Positions 51,243-60,263 of a stretch of 64,000 nt of DNA are shown piece by piece. The first letter of the stretch is position 1. Each line of letters starts with the position of its first letter. The notes beneath the pieces are model-generated. The model did not search any database. It saw only the letters and a list, made by a program, of their open reading frames with translations, and was not told the DNA's origin. A program made the translations under genes and the position numbers. This stretch comes from an uncultured Acidobacteriota bacterium (GTDB taxonomy: Bacteria; Acidobacteriota; Terriglobia; Terriglobales; Acidobacteriaceae): positions 992,001 through 1,056,000 of the forward strand of contig CAILAC010000010.1 of the NCBI GenBank assembly GCA_903832055.1, written 5' to 3'.

Positions 51243-52335
51243 AGAAGTTTTCTGTTTCCGTGGGCAGAAGCATGTCTACGGAGTCAAGCAGTTCGTCTTC
51301 GTCGTCAAAGCGGCTGAAACCAGCGGCGAGAGCGGCGGCGGGAAGAATGCTGGTGGGTCCGGGGACGGCGTTGCCGTTTTCATCGATCTTCATGCCCAGG
51401 GAAAGCCCCATCTGTGCGAGGATTTCCTTGATTTCATTCAGGCTCTTGCGTCCGAAGTTCTTGGTCTTGAGCATTTCGGCTTCGGTCTTCTGGACCAGTT
51501 CGCCGATGGTCTGAATGTTGGCATTCTTGAGGCAGTTGTAACTACGGACAGACAGCTCAAGCTCTTCGACCGAGCGATTGAGGTTGTCATTGCGGAGCAG
51601 CATGTGACCCGCATCGCCGTGGCCCTCAGCCTCGATTTCTTCTTCGAAGTTGATAAAGATATTCATGTGGTCCTTGAGCAGCTTGGCGGCCAGACCGACT
51701 GCATCTGCCGGCAGAACTGCGCCGTTGGTCCACACTTCGAGGGTGAGCTTGTCGTAGTCGGTGATCTGTCCGAGACGGGCGGCTTCAACGATGTAGTTGA
51801 CGCGGCGCACCGGCGAGTGGACGGAATCGACGGGGATGAATCCAATGCCCAGGTCAGCGTCGAAATTCTTGTCGGCTGAAACGTAACCGCGGCCGCGCTT
51901 GAGACGCATTTCCATGTCGAGACGACCGCCCTCAGAGACAGTGGCGATGTATACGTCCTTATCGAGAATTTCGACGTCGCCGTCGGCCTCGATCATGCCT
52001 GAAGTCACAACGCCTGGCTGGTCTGCGCGGAGGTACAGCGCCTTGGGGCCATCGCCGTTGAGCTTGAACGGGATCTGCTTGAGGTTGAGGATGATATCGG
52101 TTGCGTCTTCGACAACGCCGCCGATGGACTGGAACTCATGCAGCACTTCTTCGATACGGACGGCGGTCACGGCTGCGCCTTCAATGGAGCTGAGAAGGGT
52201 GCGGCGCAAAGCGTTGCCGATGGTGGTGCCGAAGCCGCGTTCAAAGGGCTGGGCGCTGAACTTGCCAAACTTCTCGGTAAGCGTTTCTGCATCCACTGCA
52301 AGACGCTTGGGCTTTTGAAAACCTCTCCACAACAT
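51241..52335 (-). CDS. rpoA: DNA-directed RNA polymerase subunit alpha
   Basis: 364 residues. The N-terminal dimerisation domain has [31 protein letters not shown]. The C-terminal domain, which contacts DNA and regulators, has [31 protein letters not shown] and [15 protein letters not shown] tail of about 40 residues extends past the usual ~330. ATG 52335 has AAGGAAAG upstream and fits the family; codons before it do not. Standard position between rpsD and rplQ. Confidence 0.98.
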   Translation of the reverse strand: MLWRGFQKPKRLAVDAETLTEKFGKFSAQPFERGFGTTIGNALRRTLLSSIEGAAVTAVRIEEVLHEFQSIGGVVEDATDIILNLKQIPFKLNGDGPKALYLRADQPGVVTSGMIEADGDVEILDKDVYIATVSEGGRLDMEMRLKRGRGYVSADKNFDADLGIGFIPVDSVHSPVRRVNYIVEAARLGQITDYDKLTLEVWTNGAVLPADAVGLAAKLLKDHMNIFINFEEEIEAEGHGDAGHMLLRNDNLNRSVEELELSVRSYNCLKNANIQTIGELVQKTEAEMLKTKNFGRKSLNEIKEILAQMGLSLGMKIDENGNAVPGPTSILPAAALAAGFSRFDDEDELLDSVDMLLPTETENF

Positions 52336-52457
52336 GGTGCTTTCCTTTTCCTGTGTGCACTCTCCGACGCGAAGCATTCTGCGGCGGTCACACGGGTTAT
52401 CGTTCGTTAGGATTTGCCGGACAGTGTGTTAGTCCGGGGTGGATCGAGTGGGAGTTT

Positions 52458-52507
52458 GAAGTGTGAGTGTGGGGCGCTTGCCTTTCACACTCACACCCCA
52501 CACTTAC
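52458..52507 (-). repeat. GTGTGA-type stem-loop after rpsD
   Basis: GAAGTGTGAGTGTGGGG (52458-52474) faces TTTCACACTCACACCCC plus CACACTTAC (52483-52507), overlapping the rpsD stop. The coding strand carries GTGTGAAAGGCA next to the loop, shared with the elements at 53219 and 59656. Confidence 0.85.
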
Positions 52508-53133
52508 TTGGAGTACAGTTCGACGATCAGCTGCTCGTTGACAGGCAGGGAGACCTCTTCACGCTTGGGCAGAGAAATGACCTTGCCGGTGTAGTTGGCG
52601 AAGTCAATCTGGAGCCATGAGGGCGCGTGGTTCTGGGCGGCATAGGCGCTGGCTGATGCGACAATCTCGAGCTTCTTCGCATTCTCGCGGATGGCAATGG
52701 TGTCGCCGACTGAAACCTGATAAGAAGGAATGTTCACCTTGCGGCCATTGACTTCAACGTGACCGTGACGAACAACCTGACGGGCCTGGCGGCGGCTGAT
52801 GGCAAATCCAAGACGGAATGCCACGTTGTCGAGGCGGCGCTCAAGCTGCTGGATGAGCAGGTCGCCGGTGACGCCAGTGGCCTTGTTGGCCTTCTCGTAG
52901 TAAGCACGGAACTGGGTTTCAAGGGTGAAGTAGATGCGCTTGGCCTTCTGCTTTTCGCGCAATTGCAGGCCGTAGCCCACGATCTTGGCCTTGCGGCTCT
53001 GGCCGTGTTGGCCAGGAGCGAAGTTGCGCTTTTCAAGCGGGCAACGGTCGCTGAGGCATTTGGTTCCCTTGAGGAAAAGCTTGGTGCCTTCGCGACGGCA
53101 AAGGCGGCATACGGGGCCGGTGTAACGTGCCAT
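52504..53133 (-). CDS. rpsD: 30S ribosomal protein S4
   Basis: Primary 16S rRNA-binding protein that begins 30S assembly; often also the translational repressor of its operon. 209 residues: [23 protein letters not shown] with the zinc-type Cys pairs ([12 protein letters not shown]), then the S4 RNA-binding domain [41 protein letters not shown] precedes the ATG. Confidence 0.99.
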   Translation of the reverse strand: MARYTGPVCRLCRREGTKLFLKGTKCLSDRCPLEKRNFAPGQHGQSRKAKIVGYGLQLREKQKAKRIYFTLETQFRAYYEKANKATGVTGDLLIQQLERRLDNVAFRLGFAISRRQARQVVRHGHVEVNGRKVNIPSYQVSVGDTIAIRENAKKLEIVASASAYAAQNHAPSWLQIDFANYTGKVISLPKREEVSLPVNEQLIVELYSK

Positions 53134-53218
53134 GATTTCTCCAACTTCAGATGTCAGCCGGTTTACGGTCCTCCGGACTCTTGATCCAAAGGCTCTTCTT
53201 CCCGGCTCAGGGTTGTTA

Positions 53219-53284
53219 GGTGTGAGTGTGAAGTGTGAGTGTGAACTACAGATTGCCTTTCACACTCACACTGCACACTCACAT
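53219..53284 (-). repeat. GTGTGA-type near-perfect 26-bp stem-loop after rpsK
   Basis: Left arm 53219-53244 (GGTGTGAGTGTGAAGTGTGA plus GTGTGA) and right arm 53259-53284 (TTCACACTCACACTGCACAC plus TCACAT) match at about 23 of 26 positions across a 14-nt loop. It starts 8 bp after the rpsK stop on the coding strand. The core GTGTGAAAGGCAAT is present. Confidence 0.9.
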
Positions 53285-53292
53285 TGCATTTC

Positions 53293-53712
53293 TTAGACGC
53301 GACGGCGCTTGGGCGGGCGGCAGCCGTTGTGCGGCATGGGCGTAACGTCCCGGATGGAACGCACGTCGATACCGGCGGCAGCCAGGGCGCGGATTGCCGA
53401 TTCACGACCCGAGCCGGGGCCCGAGACGCGAACATCGACAGCGCGCAGACCGTGGTCGCGAGCTGCGTTGGCAGCGTTCTGGGCAGCCTGCTGGGCTGCA
53501 AAAGGCGTTCCTTTGCGCGAACCACGGAAGCCGAGCGAGCCGGAGCTCTTCCAGCTCAGGGTGTTGCCGACGGGATCCGTGATGGTCACGATGGTGTTGT
53601 TGAACGTGGCTTGAATGTAGACCAGACCAAATGGCACATTCTTTCGCTCGCGCTTTTTGAACTTCTTGTTCTTGCTCGCTTTTCCAGCGGCGCTTTGCTG
53701 TTGCTTAGCCAT
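53293..53712 (-). CDS. rpsK: 30S ribosomal protein S11
   Basis: Platform protein of the small subunit. 139 residues; basic N-terminal extension, then [52 protein letters not shown] and the C-terminal signature [20 protein letters not shown]. Its start overlaps the rpsM stop by one base (TAATG). Confidence 0.99.
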   Translation of the reverse strand: MAKQQQSAAGKASKNKKFKKRERKNVPFGLVYIQATFNNTIVTITDPVGNTLSWKSSGSLGFRGSRKGTPFAAQQAAQNAANAARDHGLRAVDVRVSGPGSGRESAIRALAAAGIDVRSIRDVTPMPHNGCRPPKRRRV

Positions 53713-54092
53713 TACTTCGTCGCTTTCTTCTTGCCTGCAACGGTGCCCTTGCGAGGACCTTTACGGGTGCGAGCGTTGGTGCGGGTACGCTGGCCGTGAA
53801 CGGGCAGCGAGCGCTTGTGGCGCGTTCCGCGATAGCTTTGAATGTCCATCAGGCGCTTGATGTGCATCGAGACGTCCTTGCGCAGGTCGCCCTCGATATT
53901 GCCTTCATCTTCAATGACCTGACGAATGCGGTTGACCTCGTCCTCGCCAAGATCCTGGATCTTCTTGAAGGGGTCTACGTCCGCCTTCACCAGAATCTTG
54001 AGCGCACGCGGGTTACCGATCCCGAAAATGTACGTGAGCGCGATTCGTGCCTGCTTGTTGCGGGGCAGATCGACGCCAGCAATACGTGCCAT
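53712..54092 (-). CDS. rpsM: 30S ribosomal protein S13
   Basis: Head protein contacting the 50S subunit and P-site tRNA. 126 residues beginning [26 protein letters not shown] and ending in a basic tail with [35 protein letters not shown] precedes the ATG. A 200-bp gap separates it from rpmJ and holds only a small ACTTCC/GGAAGT hairpin (54106-54121). Confidence 0.99.
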   Translation of the reverse strand: MARIAGVDLPRNKQARIALTYIFGIGNPRALKILVKADVDPFKKIQDLGEDEVNRIRQVIEDEGNIEGDLRKDVSMHIKRLMDIQSYRGTRHKRSLPVHGQRTRTNARTRKGPRKGTVAGKKKATK

Positions 54093-54292
54093 GTGCTTCC
54101 TTCGTACTTCCTTGCGGAAGTTTTGCTGTGTGCTTCCGGCATCTATCCGGCCTGCACGGGTGAATTGGGTCGCTTTCGGGGTTCATCGCAAGCCTTTGTG
54201 ACCTTGCCTCGCGGCGTTGATGGTCGGCTAACTAGCCCCTGGGTTTGATGACTTCTACCCGTAGAAAACTTCCCGGTTCATCGGGGGAATAC

Positions 54293-54406
54293 TTATCCCT
54301 GACGCTGCTTGTGCTTTGCGTTTTCGCAGATCACACGCACAACCCCACGGCGGTGGATGACCTTGCATTTATCGCAAATCTTCTTGACTGATGCACGAAC
54401 CTTCAT
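54293..54406 (-). CDS. rpmJ: 50S ribosomal protein L36
   Basis: 37 residues: [20 protein letters not shown] followed by [17 protein letters not shown]. The four zinc ligands (Cys11, Cys14, Cys27, His32) are present, so this is the zinc-binding form. Too short for most ORF thresholds. A run of degenerate heptads (54412-54445) supplies its ribosome-binding site. Confidence 0.98.
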   Translation of the reverse strand: MKVRASVKKICDKCKVIHRRGVVRVICENAKHKQRQG

Positions 54407-54411
54407 TGCTT

Positions 54412-54445
54412 TGCTTCCTCTTCCTCGTGCCTCTTGCCTGTTGCC
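54412..54445 (-). repeat. Heptad run forming the rpmJ leader
   Basis: Coding strand units: GGCAACA, GGCAAGA, GGCACGA, GGAAGA, GGAAGCA, ending 5 nt before the rpmJ ATG. The last two units provide the purine-rich ribosome-binding site. Confidence 0.7.
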
Positions 54446-54484
54446 AGACGTGAGCACGAAAAACTCAATTGGTGCGCCGAGGCG

Positions 54485-54703
54485 CTACTTGTAGCGGTAC
54501 ACGATCCGCCCGCGATTCAGGTCATACGGGCTCAGTTCGACTGCCACACGGTCGCCGGGCAGGATGCGAATGAAATTCTTCCGCATGCGGCCGGATACAT
54601 GAGCAAGAACCTGGTGCTCATTCTCCAGCTTGACCTTGAACATGGCGTTGGGCAGTGTTTCTACAACCACCGCCATTACCTCAATCGCGTCTTCCTTCGA
54701 CAA
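54485..54703 (-). CDS. infA: Translation initiation factor IF-1
   Basis: 72 residues, the standard size. A single OB fold: [72 protein letters not shown] in order, matching IF-1 throughout. Blocks the A site during initiation. Lies between map and rpmJ as in other bacteria. Confidence 0.99.
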   Translation of the reverse strand: MSKEDAIEVMAVVVETLPNAMFKVKLENEHQVLAHVSGRMRKNFIRILPGDRVAVELSPYDLNRGRIVYRYK

Positions 54704-54795
54704 ACTCAGTTTCCGCTTCCGCCGAACTTGACCTCAGTTGAACTGGGGGTCCGGCCTGTTATCCCGAGGCTTACCCGGGCAAAACCATTGGACTG

Positions 54796-55548
54796 TTACT
54801 CGGTTAAGACCATAGCACCGGTCGCCGTGACGGCTACCGTGTGCTCAAAATGGGCGCTCATGCTGCCGTCCTGGGTAATCGCAGTCCAGCCATCCTTCAA
54901 AACTTCTACTTCCGGCTTGCCTGCGTTGACCATTGGCTCGATTGCCAGCACCATGCCCTCGCGGAGCTTCATGCCGCGACCGCGCTGACCGTAATTGGGA
55001 ATTTGCGGATCTTCGTGCATCCGCGTACCGATGCCGTGACCGACAAAGTCACGTACAACGGAAAAACCTTCTGCTTCGACTACTTCCTGCACTGCTGCAC
55101 CAATGTCGCCCAGGGTTGCGCCTGGCTTTACGGTATCGATGGCGGCCTGCAGTGACGCCTGGGTCGCTTCAAGCAGCCGCAGCGTCTTGGCGTCGATCTT
55201 TTCGCCAACCGCGACAGTGATGGCGGAATCGCCGTAGAAGCCGTCAACAATCGCCCCGCAATCGATCGAAACGATATCGCCTTCCTTGAGCACCCGGTTC
55301 TTCGAAGGAATGCCGTGGACGACTTCGTGATTGATAGATGTGCATAGAACGCAGGGAAAGCCGTGATATCCCTTGAAAGCCGCCTTTGCGCCGAGCTCTT
55401 TCAATCTAGCTTCGGCGGCGTTTTCAAGGTCGAGCGTGGTGGCACCGGGACGAACGGTATCGCGCACTGTGTCGAGTACCTGGCGGACAACTTTGCCGGC
55501 GCGACGCATGTGCTCAACTTCCCGTGCTGTCTTCAGAATCACTGCCAC
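54796..55548 (-). CDS. map: Methionine aminopeptidase, type I
   Basis: Removes N-terminal Met from new proteins. 250 residues. Metal ligands lie in VSIDCGAIVDGFYGDSAIT (two Asp), FVGHGIGTRMHEDP (His), VLAIEPMV (Glu) and TQDGSMSAHFEHT (Glu). It begins at a GTG (GTGGCAGTGATTCTG), with GGATGG upstream inside a direct repeat. Confidence 0.98.
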   Translation of the reverse strand: MAVILKTAREVEHMRRAGKVVRQVLDTVRDTVRPGATTLDLENAAEARLKELGAKAAFKGYHGFPCVLCTSINHEVVHGIPSKNRVLKEGDIVSIDCGAIVDGFYGDSAITVAVGEKIDAKTLRLLEATQASLQAAIDTVKPGATLGDIGAAVQEVVEAEGFSVVRDFVGHGIGTRMHEDPQIPNYGQRGRGMKLREGMVLAIEPMVNAGKPEVEVLKDGWTAITQDGSMSAHFEHTVAVTATGAMVLTE

Positions 55549-55550
55549 AA

Positions 55551-55586
55551 CAAACCATCCAAACTTAAACTACAAACCATCCAAAC
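55551..55586. repeat. Direct repeat upstream of map
   Basis: CAAACCATCCAAAC occurs at 55551-55564 and 55573-55586 (22-bp period). The copy nearest map contains its ribosome-binding site (GGATGG on the coding strand). Confidence 0.6.
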
Positions 55587-55627
55587 CACAGCAAAACTCG
55601 TCGAACAGATTTCGAGCTCTCGGCTTC

Positions 55628-56353
55628 TCAGCCCTGAGCACGCAACCGTTCGACAGAAGACACGATGCCAGCGGCTACATCCGCGATTGGCTGATCTCCA
55701 TTGACCTCAGCAAACCTGCCCAGGGCGCGATAGTGTTCAACTACCGGTGCGGTCAGGCTGTCATAGGTGCGCATACGGCCCTTGAACGTGGGTTCCGTAT
55801 CGTCGCTCCGCTGCACCAGACTTGCACCTTCCACATCGCAAACTCCCTCATTTTTCGGGGGTTGCAGGTAGATGTTGTAGATCGTCTGGCAGACAGGGCA
55901 ATTCCTGCGTCCGGTAATACGACGCAGTAACTGAGTATAGTCGACTTTGATGCTGACTGCAACCACCGGGAGCGCGCCGGGCTGGGAAGCAAGCCTGCTA
56001 TCGACCCAACCTGCCTGTGGAAGCGTCCTGGGAAAGCCATCCAGAATGAAGCCATTGAGTGTGTCGGGCTCGGCGAGGCGGACCGCGACCATTTCATTGA
56101 CCAGCGAGTCTGGAACTAGCTCGCCACGCTGCATGATTTCATAGGCCAGCTTACCGAGGTCGGTATCGTTGCGAACGTTGGCGCGGAGCAGATCGCCGGT
56201 AGATATCTGCGGGATACCCCAGAGCTTGACAAGTTCCTTGGCCTGGGTTCCCTTGCCGACGCCAGGTGCACCGAGGAGCAGGATGGGGCCGGGCTTGACG
56301 CCTACTGCGGTCATGCCCGCTCCCCCCTCTGCTGCTGAGACTGAACTGCTCAT
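55628..56353 (-). CDS. adk: Adenylate kinase (zinc-LID type)
   Basis: Interconverts ATP+AMP and 2 ADP. 241 residues. The P-loop is GAPGVGKGTQAKEL; AMP-binding STGDLLRANV and GFILDGFPRTLPQA follow. The LID has CPVC...CDVEG, a Cys3-Asp zinc site typical of many non-proteobacterial adenylate kinases. A short N-terminal extension of ~23 residues precedes the P-loop. The start overlaps the secY stop by one base (TAATG), so translation is coupled. Confidence 0.98.
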   Translation of the reverse strand: MSSSVSAAEGGAGMTAVGVKPGPILLLGAPGVGKGTQAKELVKLWGIPQISTGDLLRANVRNDTDLGKLAYEIMQRGELVPDSLVNEMVAVRLAEPDTLNGFILDGFPRTLPQAGWVDSRLASQPGALPVVAVSIKVDYTQLLRRITGRRNCPVCQTIYNIYLQPPKNEGVCDVEGASLVQRSDDTEPTFKGRMRTYDSLTAPVVEHYRALGRFAEVNGDQPIADVAAGIVSSVERLRAQG

Positions 56354-57738
56354 TACCAGCTCTTCCTTCCGCGGATGCGGCCGGAGCGCGGGGAGAAGCC
56401 GTCGTAGTGGCGCATAATCAGCTGCGACTCAATCTGGTTTGCCGTATCCATGGCGACACCGACCACGATGAGCAGCGAGGTTCCACCGAAGTAGAAGCTC
56501 ATGTGCAGACCGCTGGTGACCCAGGCTGGCAGGCGCTCAAAGAAGCTGCCGACGAGCCAGAGGTGATTCAAGTGGAAGCCCGAGAGCAGGAACGTGGGCA
56601 CCAGCGAAATCAAGATGAGGTAGATAGCACCGACGAGCGTGATGCGTGTCAGAATGTCGTTGATGTAATCTGACGTGCGGCGACCGGGACGAATGCCGGG
56701 AATGAAGCTGCCGCTCTTGCGCATGTTGTCAGCAATGTCATCAGGCCTGAAGACGATCGAGATGTAGAAGTAGGCGAAGAAGATGATCGCCGCGATGTAC
56801 AGCACTTCATACCAAGGCTCGCCCGGCTGCAGATTCGAAATGACGTTCGACAGGACCTTGCTGGACTGCACAAAACTGATCTGGCTGAACAGCAGTGGCG
56901 CAGACAGAATCGAGCTGGCAAAGATGACTGGCATGACGCCACCGGAGTTCACCTTGAGCGGCAAATAAGAACTCTGCCCGCCCATGGTACGACGGCCGAC
57001 TACACGCTTGGCTTGCTGAATGGGGATGCGGCGCTCTGAGCGCTCAACGAAGACGATAAAGGCAACCAGGCCGACCATTGCTGCCAGCAGCAGCAGGATG
57101 GCAATCACCGTAAATGAACCCCAGGCGTTGGTGCGCACCTTGTCGGCAAGATCAGCAATGCCGCGCGGCAGACCCACAACGATACCGGTAAAGATGAGCA
57201 GGCTCATGCCGTTGCCGATGCCACGGTCAGTGATCTGTTCACCGAGCCACATGATGAAGGCAGTTCCCGTGGTCAGAGTGAGCACAGTCAGCAAAATGAA
57301 CGAAGGACCGGAGATGATGGTCATGCCCTGGCTGCTGAGGCCGAACGCAATGGCGATCGACTGGAAGGCGGCAAGGATGACGGTAAGGTAGCGCGTCCAC
57401 TGGGTGATCTTGCGGCGGCCGAGTTCCCCTTCCTTTTGCAGGCGAGCGAGCGGCTCGTACACAACGGTGAGGAGCTGGAAGATAATCGACGCCGTGATGT
57501 ACGGCATGATGCCGAGGGCGAAGATGGTGAAGCGCCGCAGGTTGCCGCCCGAGAACATATCCAGCAGACCGAGGGCAGAGCCGCCCTGGGTATGAAAGAA
57601 CTGGTCGAGCAACTTGGAATTCACGCCAGGGGTGGGCAATTGCGCGCCCAGCCGATAAATAGCAAGAAGGCCGGCTGTGAAGAAGATGCGCTTGCGCAGG
57701 TCAGGAACACGGAAGATATTGAGGAACTTTTCAAACAT
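56353..57738 (-). CDS. secY: Preprotein translocase subunit SecY
   Basis: Channel-forming subunit of the Sec translocon, about 10 membrane helices, 461 residues. Signatures: AIYRLGAQLPTPGVN in helix 1, ALGIMPYITASIIFQLL, and QAKRVVGRRTMGGQSSYLPLKVNSGGVMPVIFASSI. The plug region (HTQGGSALGLLDMFSGGNLRRF) is visible. ATG 57738 fits the family; a GTG at 57753 is also possible. A 9-bp hairpin lies between it and the upstream rplO gene. Confidence 0.98.
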   Translation of the reverse strand: MFEKFLNIFRVPDLRKRIFFTAGLLAIYRLGAQLPTPGVNSKLLDQFFHTQGGSALGLLDMFSGGNLRRFTIFALGIMPYITASIIFQLLTVVYEPLARLQKEGELGRRKITQWTRYLTVILAAFQSIAIAFGLSSQGMTIISGPSFILLTVLTLTTGTAFIMWLGEQITDRGIGNGMSLLIFTGIVVGLPRGIADLADKVRTNAWGSFTVIAILLLLAAMVGLVAFIVFVERSERRIPIQQAKRVVGRRTMGGQSSYLPLKVNSGGVMPVIFASSILSAPLLFSQISFVQSSKVLSNVISNLQPGEPWYEVLYIAAIIFFAYFYISIVFRPDDIADNMRKSGSFIPGIRPGRRTSDYINDILTRITLVGAIYLILISLVPTFLLSGFHLNHLWLVGSFFERLPAWVTSGLHMSFYFGGTSLLIVVGVAMDTANQIESQLIMRHYDGFSPRSGRIRGRKSW

Positions 57739-57820
57739 AGCTGGGAATTCCACTCCACGGGCCGCGTAACCGCCTGGCTCCGCATGACTGCTGCTTGGCT
57801 TGTGTGCCTATACCATCGTA

Positions 57821-57865
57821 CCCTTCCGGACCCCGGCGCGTCTGCCTGATCGGGTGCCGGAAGGG
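57821..57865 (-). promoter_or_regulatory. Stem-loop in the rplO-secY gap
   Basis: CCCTTCCGG (57821-57829) and CCGGAAGGG (57857-57865) form a perfect 9-bp stem with a 27-nt loop, 17 bp past the rplO stop on the coding strand. No U tract follows, so it looks like an mRNA-processing, stability or attenuation element. Confidence 0.6.
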
Positions 57866-57882
57866 CGATGTGAACACGATTG

Positions 57883-58368
57883 TTACGCTGCTGCGGAAGT
57901 TTCGGGCGCGCCGCCAGCAACAGTAGCCTTGCCACCGGCCTTTTCAATCTTTTCCTGAGCAGACTTGGAAAACTTGTGCGCGGTAACTTCGAGGGCCGCA
58001 TTCAGGTCGCCGTTGCCGAGGATCTTGATCAGTGCCTTCTTGCTGCCGGCGAGACCAAGCTTCTTGTAATCGTCGATGCCGATCACGCTCACGCCCTTTT
58101 CGGCGGCAACTTCAGCAAGGCGCGCAACATTAATCACGGTGTATTCGACGCGGAAGATGTTGGTGAAGCCTCGCTTGGGAAGACGGCGATGCAGGGGCAT
58201 CTGGCCGCCCTCAAAGCCACGCATAAGGCTCGAGCCGGTGCGCGCTCCCTGACCCTTGTGGCCACGGGTTGAGGTTTTGCCCATGCCGGAGCCCATACCG
58301 CGGCCGACACGCTTGCGCCCGATATTTGCTTTTTTGGGGGCGCGCAGATTGGATAGATTCTTTGCCAT
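57883..58368 (-). CDS. rplO: 50S ribosomal protein L15
   Basis: 161 residues. The Gly-rich basic N-terminus (LSNLRAPKKANIGRKRVGRGMGSGMGKTSTRGHKGQGAR) and the globular C-terminal part (LAEVAAEKGVSVIGIDDYKKLG...NAALEVTAHKFSKSAQEKIEKAGG) are typical. AGGAAAATC precedes the ATG. The gap to rpmD carries a heptad stem-loop. Confidence 0.98.
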   Translation of the reverse strand: MAKNLSNLRAPKKANIGRKRVGRGMGSGMGKTSTRGHKGQGARTGSSLMRGFEGGQMPLHRRLPKRGFTNIFRVEYTVINVARLAEVAAEKGVSVIGIDDYKKLGLAGSKKALIKILGNGDLNAALEVTAHKFSKSAQEKIEKAGGKATVAGGAPETSAAA

Positions 58369-58427
58369 GATTTTCCTCGCTCATGCGCCGCTTGAGACTT
58401 GTCTCGAACGACTCGCGTTAGTTACAT

Positions 58428-58480
58428 ATGTGAATGTCGAGTGTGCGTGTGGTGGTCAAACGCTCACTCCACACTCAACA
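58428..58480 (-). repeat. GTGTGA-type inverted repeat after rpmD
   Basis: ATGTGAATGTCGAGTGTGCG (from 58428) faces CTCACTCCACACTCAACATT (58463-58482), abutting the rpmD stop. The arms share ATGT.GAGTGTG in inverted form with a few mismatches. Confidence 0.75.
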
Positions 58481-58666
58481 TTAGTTGATGATGCGTACCA
58501 GGTGCGGAACGGTCTTGACCATGCCGCGAACCGACTCGTTGTCAACGCGCTCAACGATCTGATTGAGCCGCGTGAAGCCCAGGCCCTTGATCACCAGTTT
58601 GTGCTTCACCGGGGTCGAGATGGCCGAGCGATAGTACTCGATGCGAATCTTCTTGTTTTCGGTCAT
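58481..58666 (-). CDS. rpmD: 50S ribosomal protein L30
   Basis: 61 residues: KIRIEYYRSAISTPVKHKLVIKGLGFTRLNQIVERVDNESVRGMVKTVPHLVRII, the complete bacterial L30 fold. Starts 4 bp after the rpsE stop. A heptad stem-loop begins at its stop codon. Confidence 0.98.
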   Translation of the reverse strand: MTENKKIRIEYYRSAISTPVKHKLVIKGLGFTRLNQIVERVDNESVRGMVKTVPHLVRIIN

Positions 58667-58670
58667 TGGA

Positions 58671-59177
58671 TTAAAGCTCCTCTACCGTCTTGCCGCGCAT
58701 CAGGGCAACCTCAGCCTTGTCGCGCAACTGGGTCAGCGCGTCAAAGGTGGCCTTGATGACATTGTGCGGGTTGGCCGTACCGAGCGACTTGGTGAGCACA
58801 TTCTGCACGCCAGCCGAGGTCATGACGGCGCGGACTGCACCGCCGGCGATGACGCCGGTTCCTTCTGGAGCTGGCTTCAGCAGAACATGGCCAGAGCCAT
58901 AACGGCCCAGTACCTGGTGCGGAATGGTGGTGGCGGTGAGGTTGACCTTGACGAGGTTCTTCTTGGCCGACTCGATTGCTTTACGAATCGCCTGAGGAAC
59001 TTCCTTGGCTTTGCCTGCACCGTGGCCAACAACTCCGGCAGTGGCGTCGCCCACCACGACCAGCGCGGCAAAGGACATATTCTTACCGCCCTTGACCACT
59101 TTGGTGACGCGGTTGATCGACACGACCTGATCGGTCAGCTTAAAGTGATTGGCGTCGAGTTTCTTAGTAAATGCCAT
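58671..59177 (-). CDS. rpsE: 30S ribosomal protein S5
   Basis: 168 residues. The double-stranded-RNA-binding-like N-terminal domain ([50 protein letters not shown]) and the C-terminal domain ([39 protein letters not shown]) are complete. ATG 59177 gives the usual start; upstream in-frame codons are unrelated. Important for decoding accuracy. Confidence 0.98.
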   Translation of the reverse strand: MAFTKKLDANHFKLTDQVVSINRVTKVVKGGKNMSFAALVVVGDATAGVVGHGAGKAKEVPQAIRKAIESAKKNLVKVNLTATTIPHQVLGRYGSGHVLLKPAPEGTGVIAGGAVRAVMTSAGVQNVLTKSLGTANPHNVIKATFDALTQLRDKAEVALMRGKTVEEL

Positions 59178-59242
59178 TTCTTTCCGGGCCTCCTCGGCCT
59201 TGAACCTCATTGGGTCTTTGCTTGGAAATCCAAACCAGTTGC

Positions 59243-59599
59243 TTAAAAGTCGAGACCAGCTTCACGTGCAGCGTCGGCCAGAGCCTTGATACGGCCGTGG
59301 TAAAGATAGCCGCCGCGGTCGAACACAACTTTCTTGACGCCCTTTTCGATTGCCTTCTCAGCAACCAGTTTGCCCACTTCCTTGGCCGCAGCGATGTTGC
59401 CACCCGCGTCGATCTTGTTGGCAAGGGTCGATGCTGATGCAATCGTCACACCCTGGGAATCGTCAATCACCTGGGCATAGATGTGGCTGAGCGAGCGGTA
59501 GACGTTGAGCCGGGGACGCTCGGCAGTGCCAGAGAGCTTCTGGCGAATCCGGAAGTGTACCCGGTTGCGAATCTGATTTCGTTCTGTCTTTGCAATCAT
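59243..59599 (-). CDS. rplR: 50S ribosomal protein L18
   Basis: 5S rRNA-binding protein, 118 residues: [47 protein letters not shown], ending [41 protein letters not shown] precedes the ATG. Longer in-frame starts would translate the heptad repeat and are rejected. Confidence 0.98.
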   Translation of the reverse strand: MIAKTERNQIRNRVHFRIRQKLSGTAERPRLNVYRSLSHIYAQVIDDSQGVTIASASTLANKIDAGGNIAAAKEVGKLVAEKAIEKGVKKVVFDRGGYLYHGRIKALADAAREAGLDF

Positions 59600-59655
59600 T
59601 TCGATTCTTCCTATCAGCGGAGCGAGACTCTCGCCCCGTTCGGTGGTTAAAAACC

Positions 59656-59723
59656 AGTGTGGAGTGTGAAGTCCGAAGTGTGAAAGGCATTGCACACTCC
59701 ACACTCCACACTTCACACTCGGA
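59656..59723 (-). repeat. Heptad stem-loop after rplF, inverted core
   Basis: Left arm 59656-59683: AGTGTGG, AGTGTGA, AGTCCGA, AGTGTGA. Right arm 59693-59720: CACACTC, CACACTC, CACACTT, CACACTC. The right arm abuts the rplF stop. GTGTGAAAGGCATTG lies on the + strand here, the opposite of the copies at 52458 and 53219, so the element is present in reverse. Confidence 0.9.
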
Positions 59724-60263
59724 TTACTTCGAGCCTGACTTGCCGGCCTTCTTCTTGAGCTTCTCGCCGGTGTAACGCACGCCCTTGTTCTTGTACGGAT
59801 CCGGCTTGCGCAGTGAACGCATATCCGCAGCTACCTGACCAACCTTTTGCCGGTCGATACCAGAGATGGTCAGATGGGTCTGCTTGGGATCGATAGTCAC
59901 TTCGATGCCGGTAGGCAACGGAAACTCAATCGGATGCGAATAGCCAAGAGTGAAGACCACCATGCTCTTGCCCTTCAACTCGGCGCGATAGCCAATGCCG
60001 ACGATGTCCAAGTCCTTCGTCCAACCCTGCGTAACGCCATGCACTGCGTTGTAGACCAGCGCGCGGGTGAGGCCGTGGAAGGCCGCGGCCTTGTCGCTCT
60101 CGCGTTCGATATTGAGGACGTCGCCCTCTTTAACCAGCGTGATGCCGGGAGCGATGAGAGCGGTAACCTTGCCCTTGGGGCCCTCGACGAGCACGGTGTT
60201 GCCCTCGACGGTGTATTTCACACCGGCTGGCAATGCGATCGGTTTCTTGCCAATACGTGACAT
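59724..60263 (-). CDS. rplF: 50S ribosomal protein L6
   Basis: 179 residues with the two L6 repeats: [33 protein letters not shown] at the start and [25 protein letters not shown] at the end, the latter the L6 signature 1 region ([15 protein letters not shown]). AAGGATCAAGAA precedes ATG 60263. Located near the factor-binding site of the large subunit. Confidence 0.98.
   Translation of the reverse strand: MSRIGKKPIALPAGVKYTVEGNTVLVEGPKGKVTALIAPGITLVKEGDVLNIERESDKAAAFHGLTRALVYNAVHGVTQGWTKDLDIVGIGYRAELKGKSMVVFTLGYSHPIEFPLPTGIEVTIDPKQTHLTISGIDRQKVGQVAADMRSLRKPDPYKNKGVRYTGEKLKKKAGKSGSK

Noticed and set aside
51181-59723. CRISPR array in the ribosomal operon
   Set aside because: The repeated units are 6-7 bp and contiguous, with no unique spacers and no cas genes.
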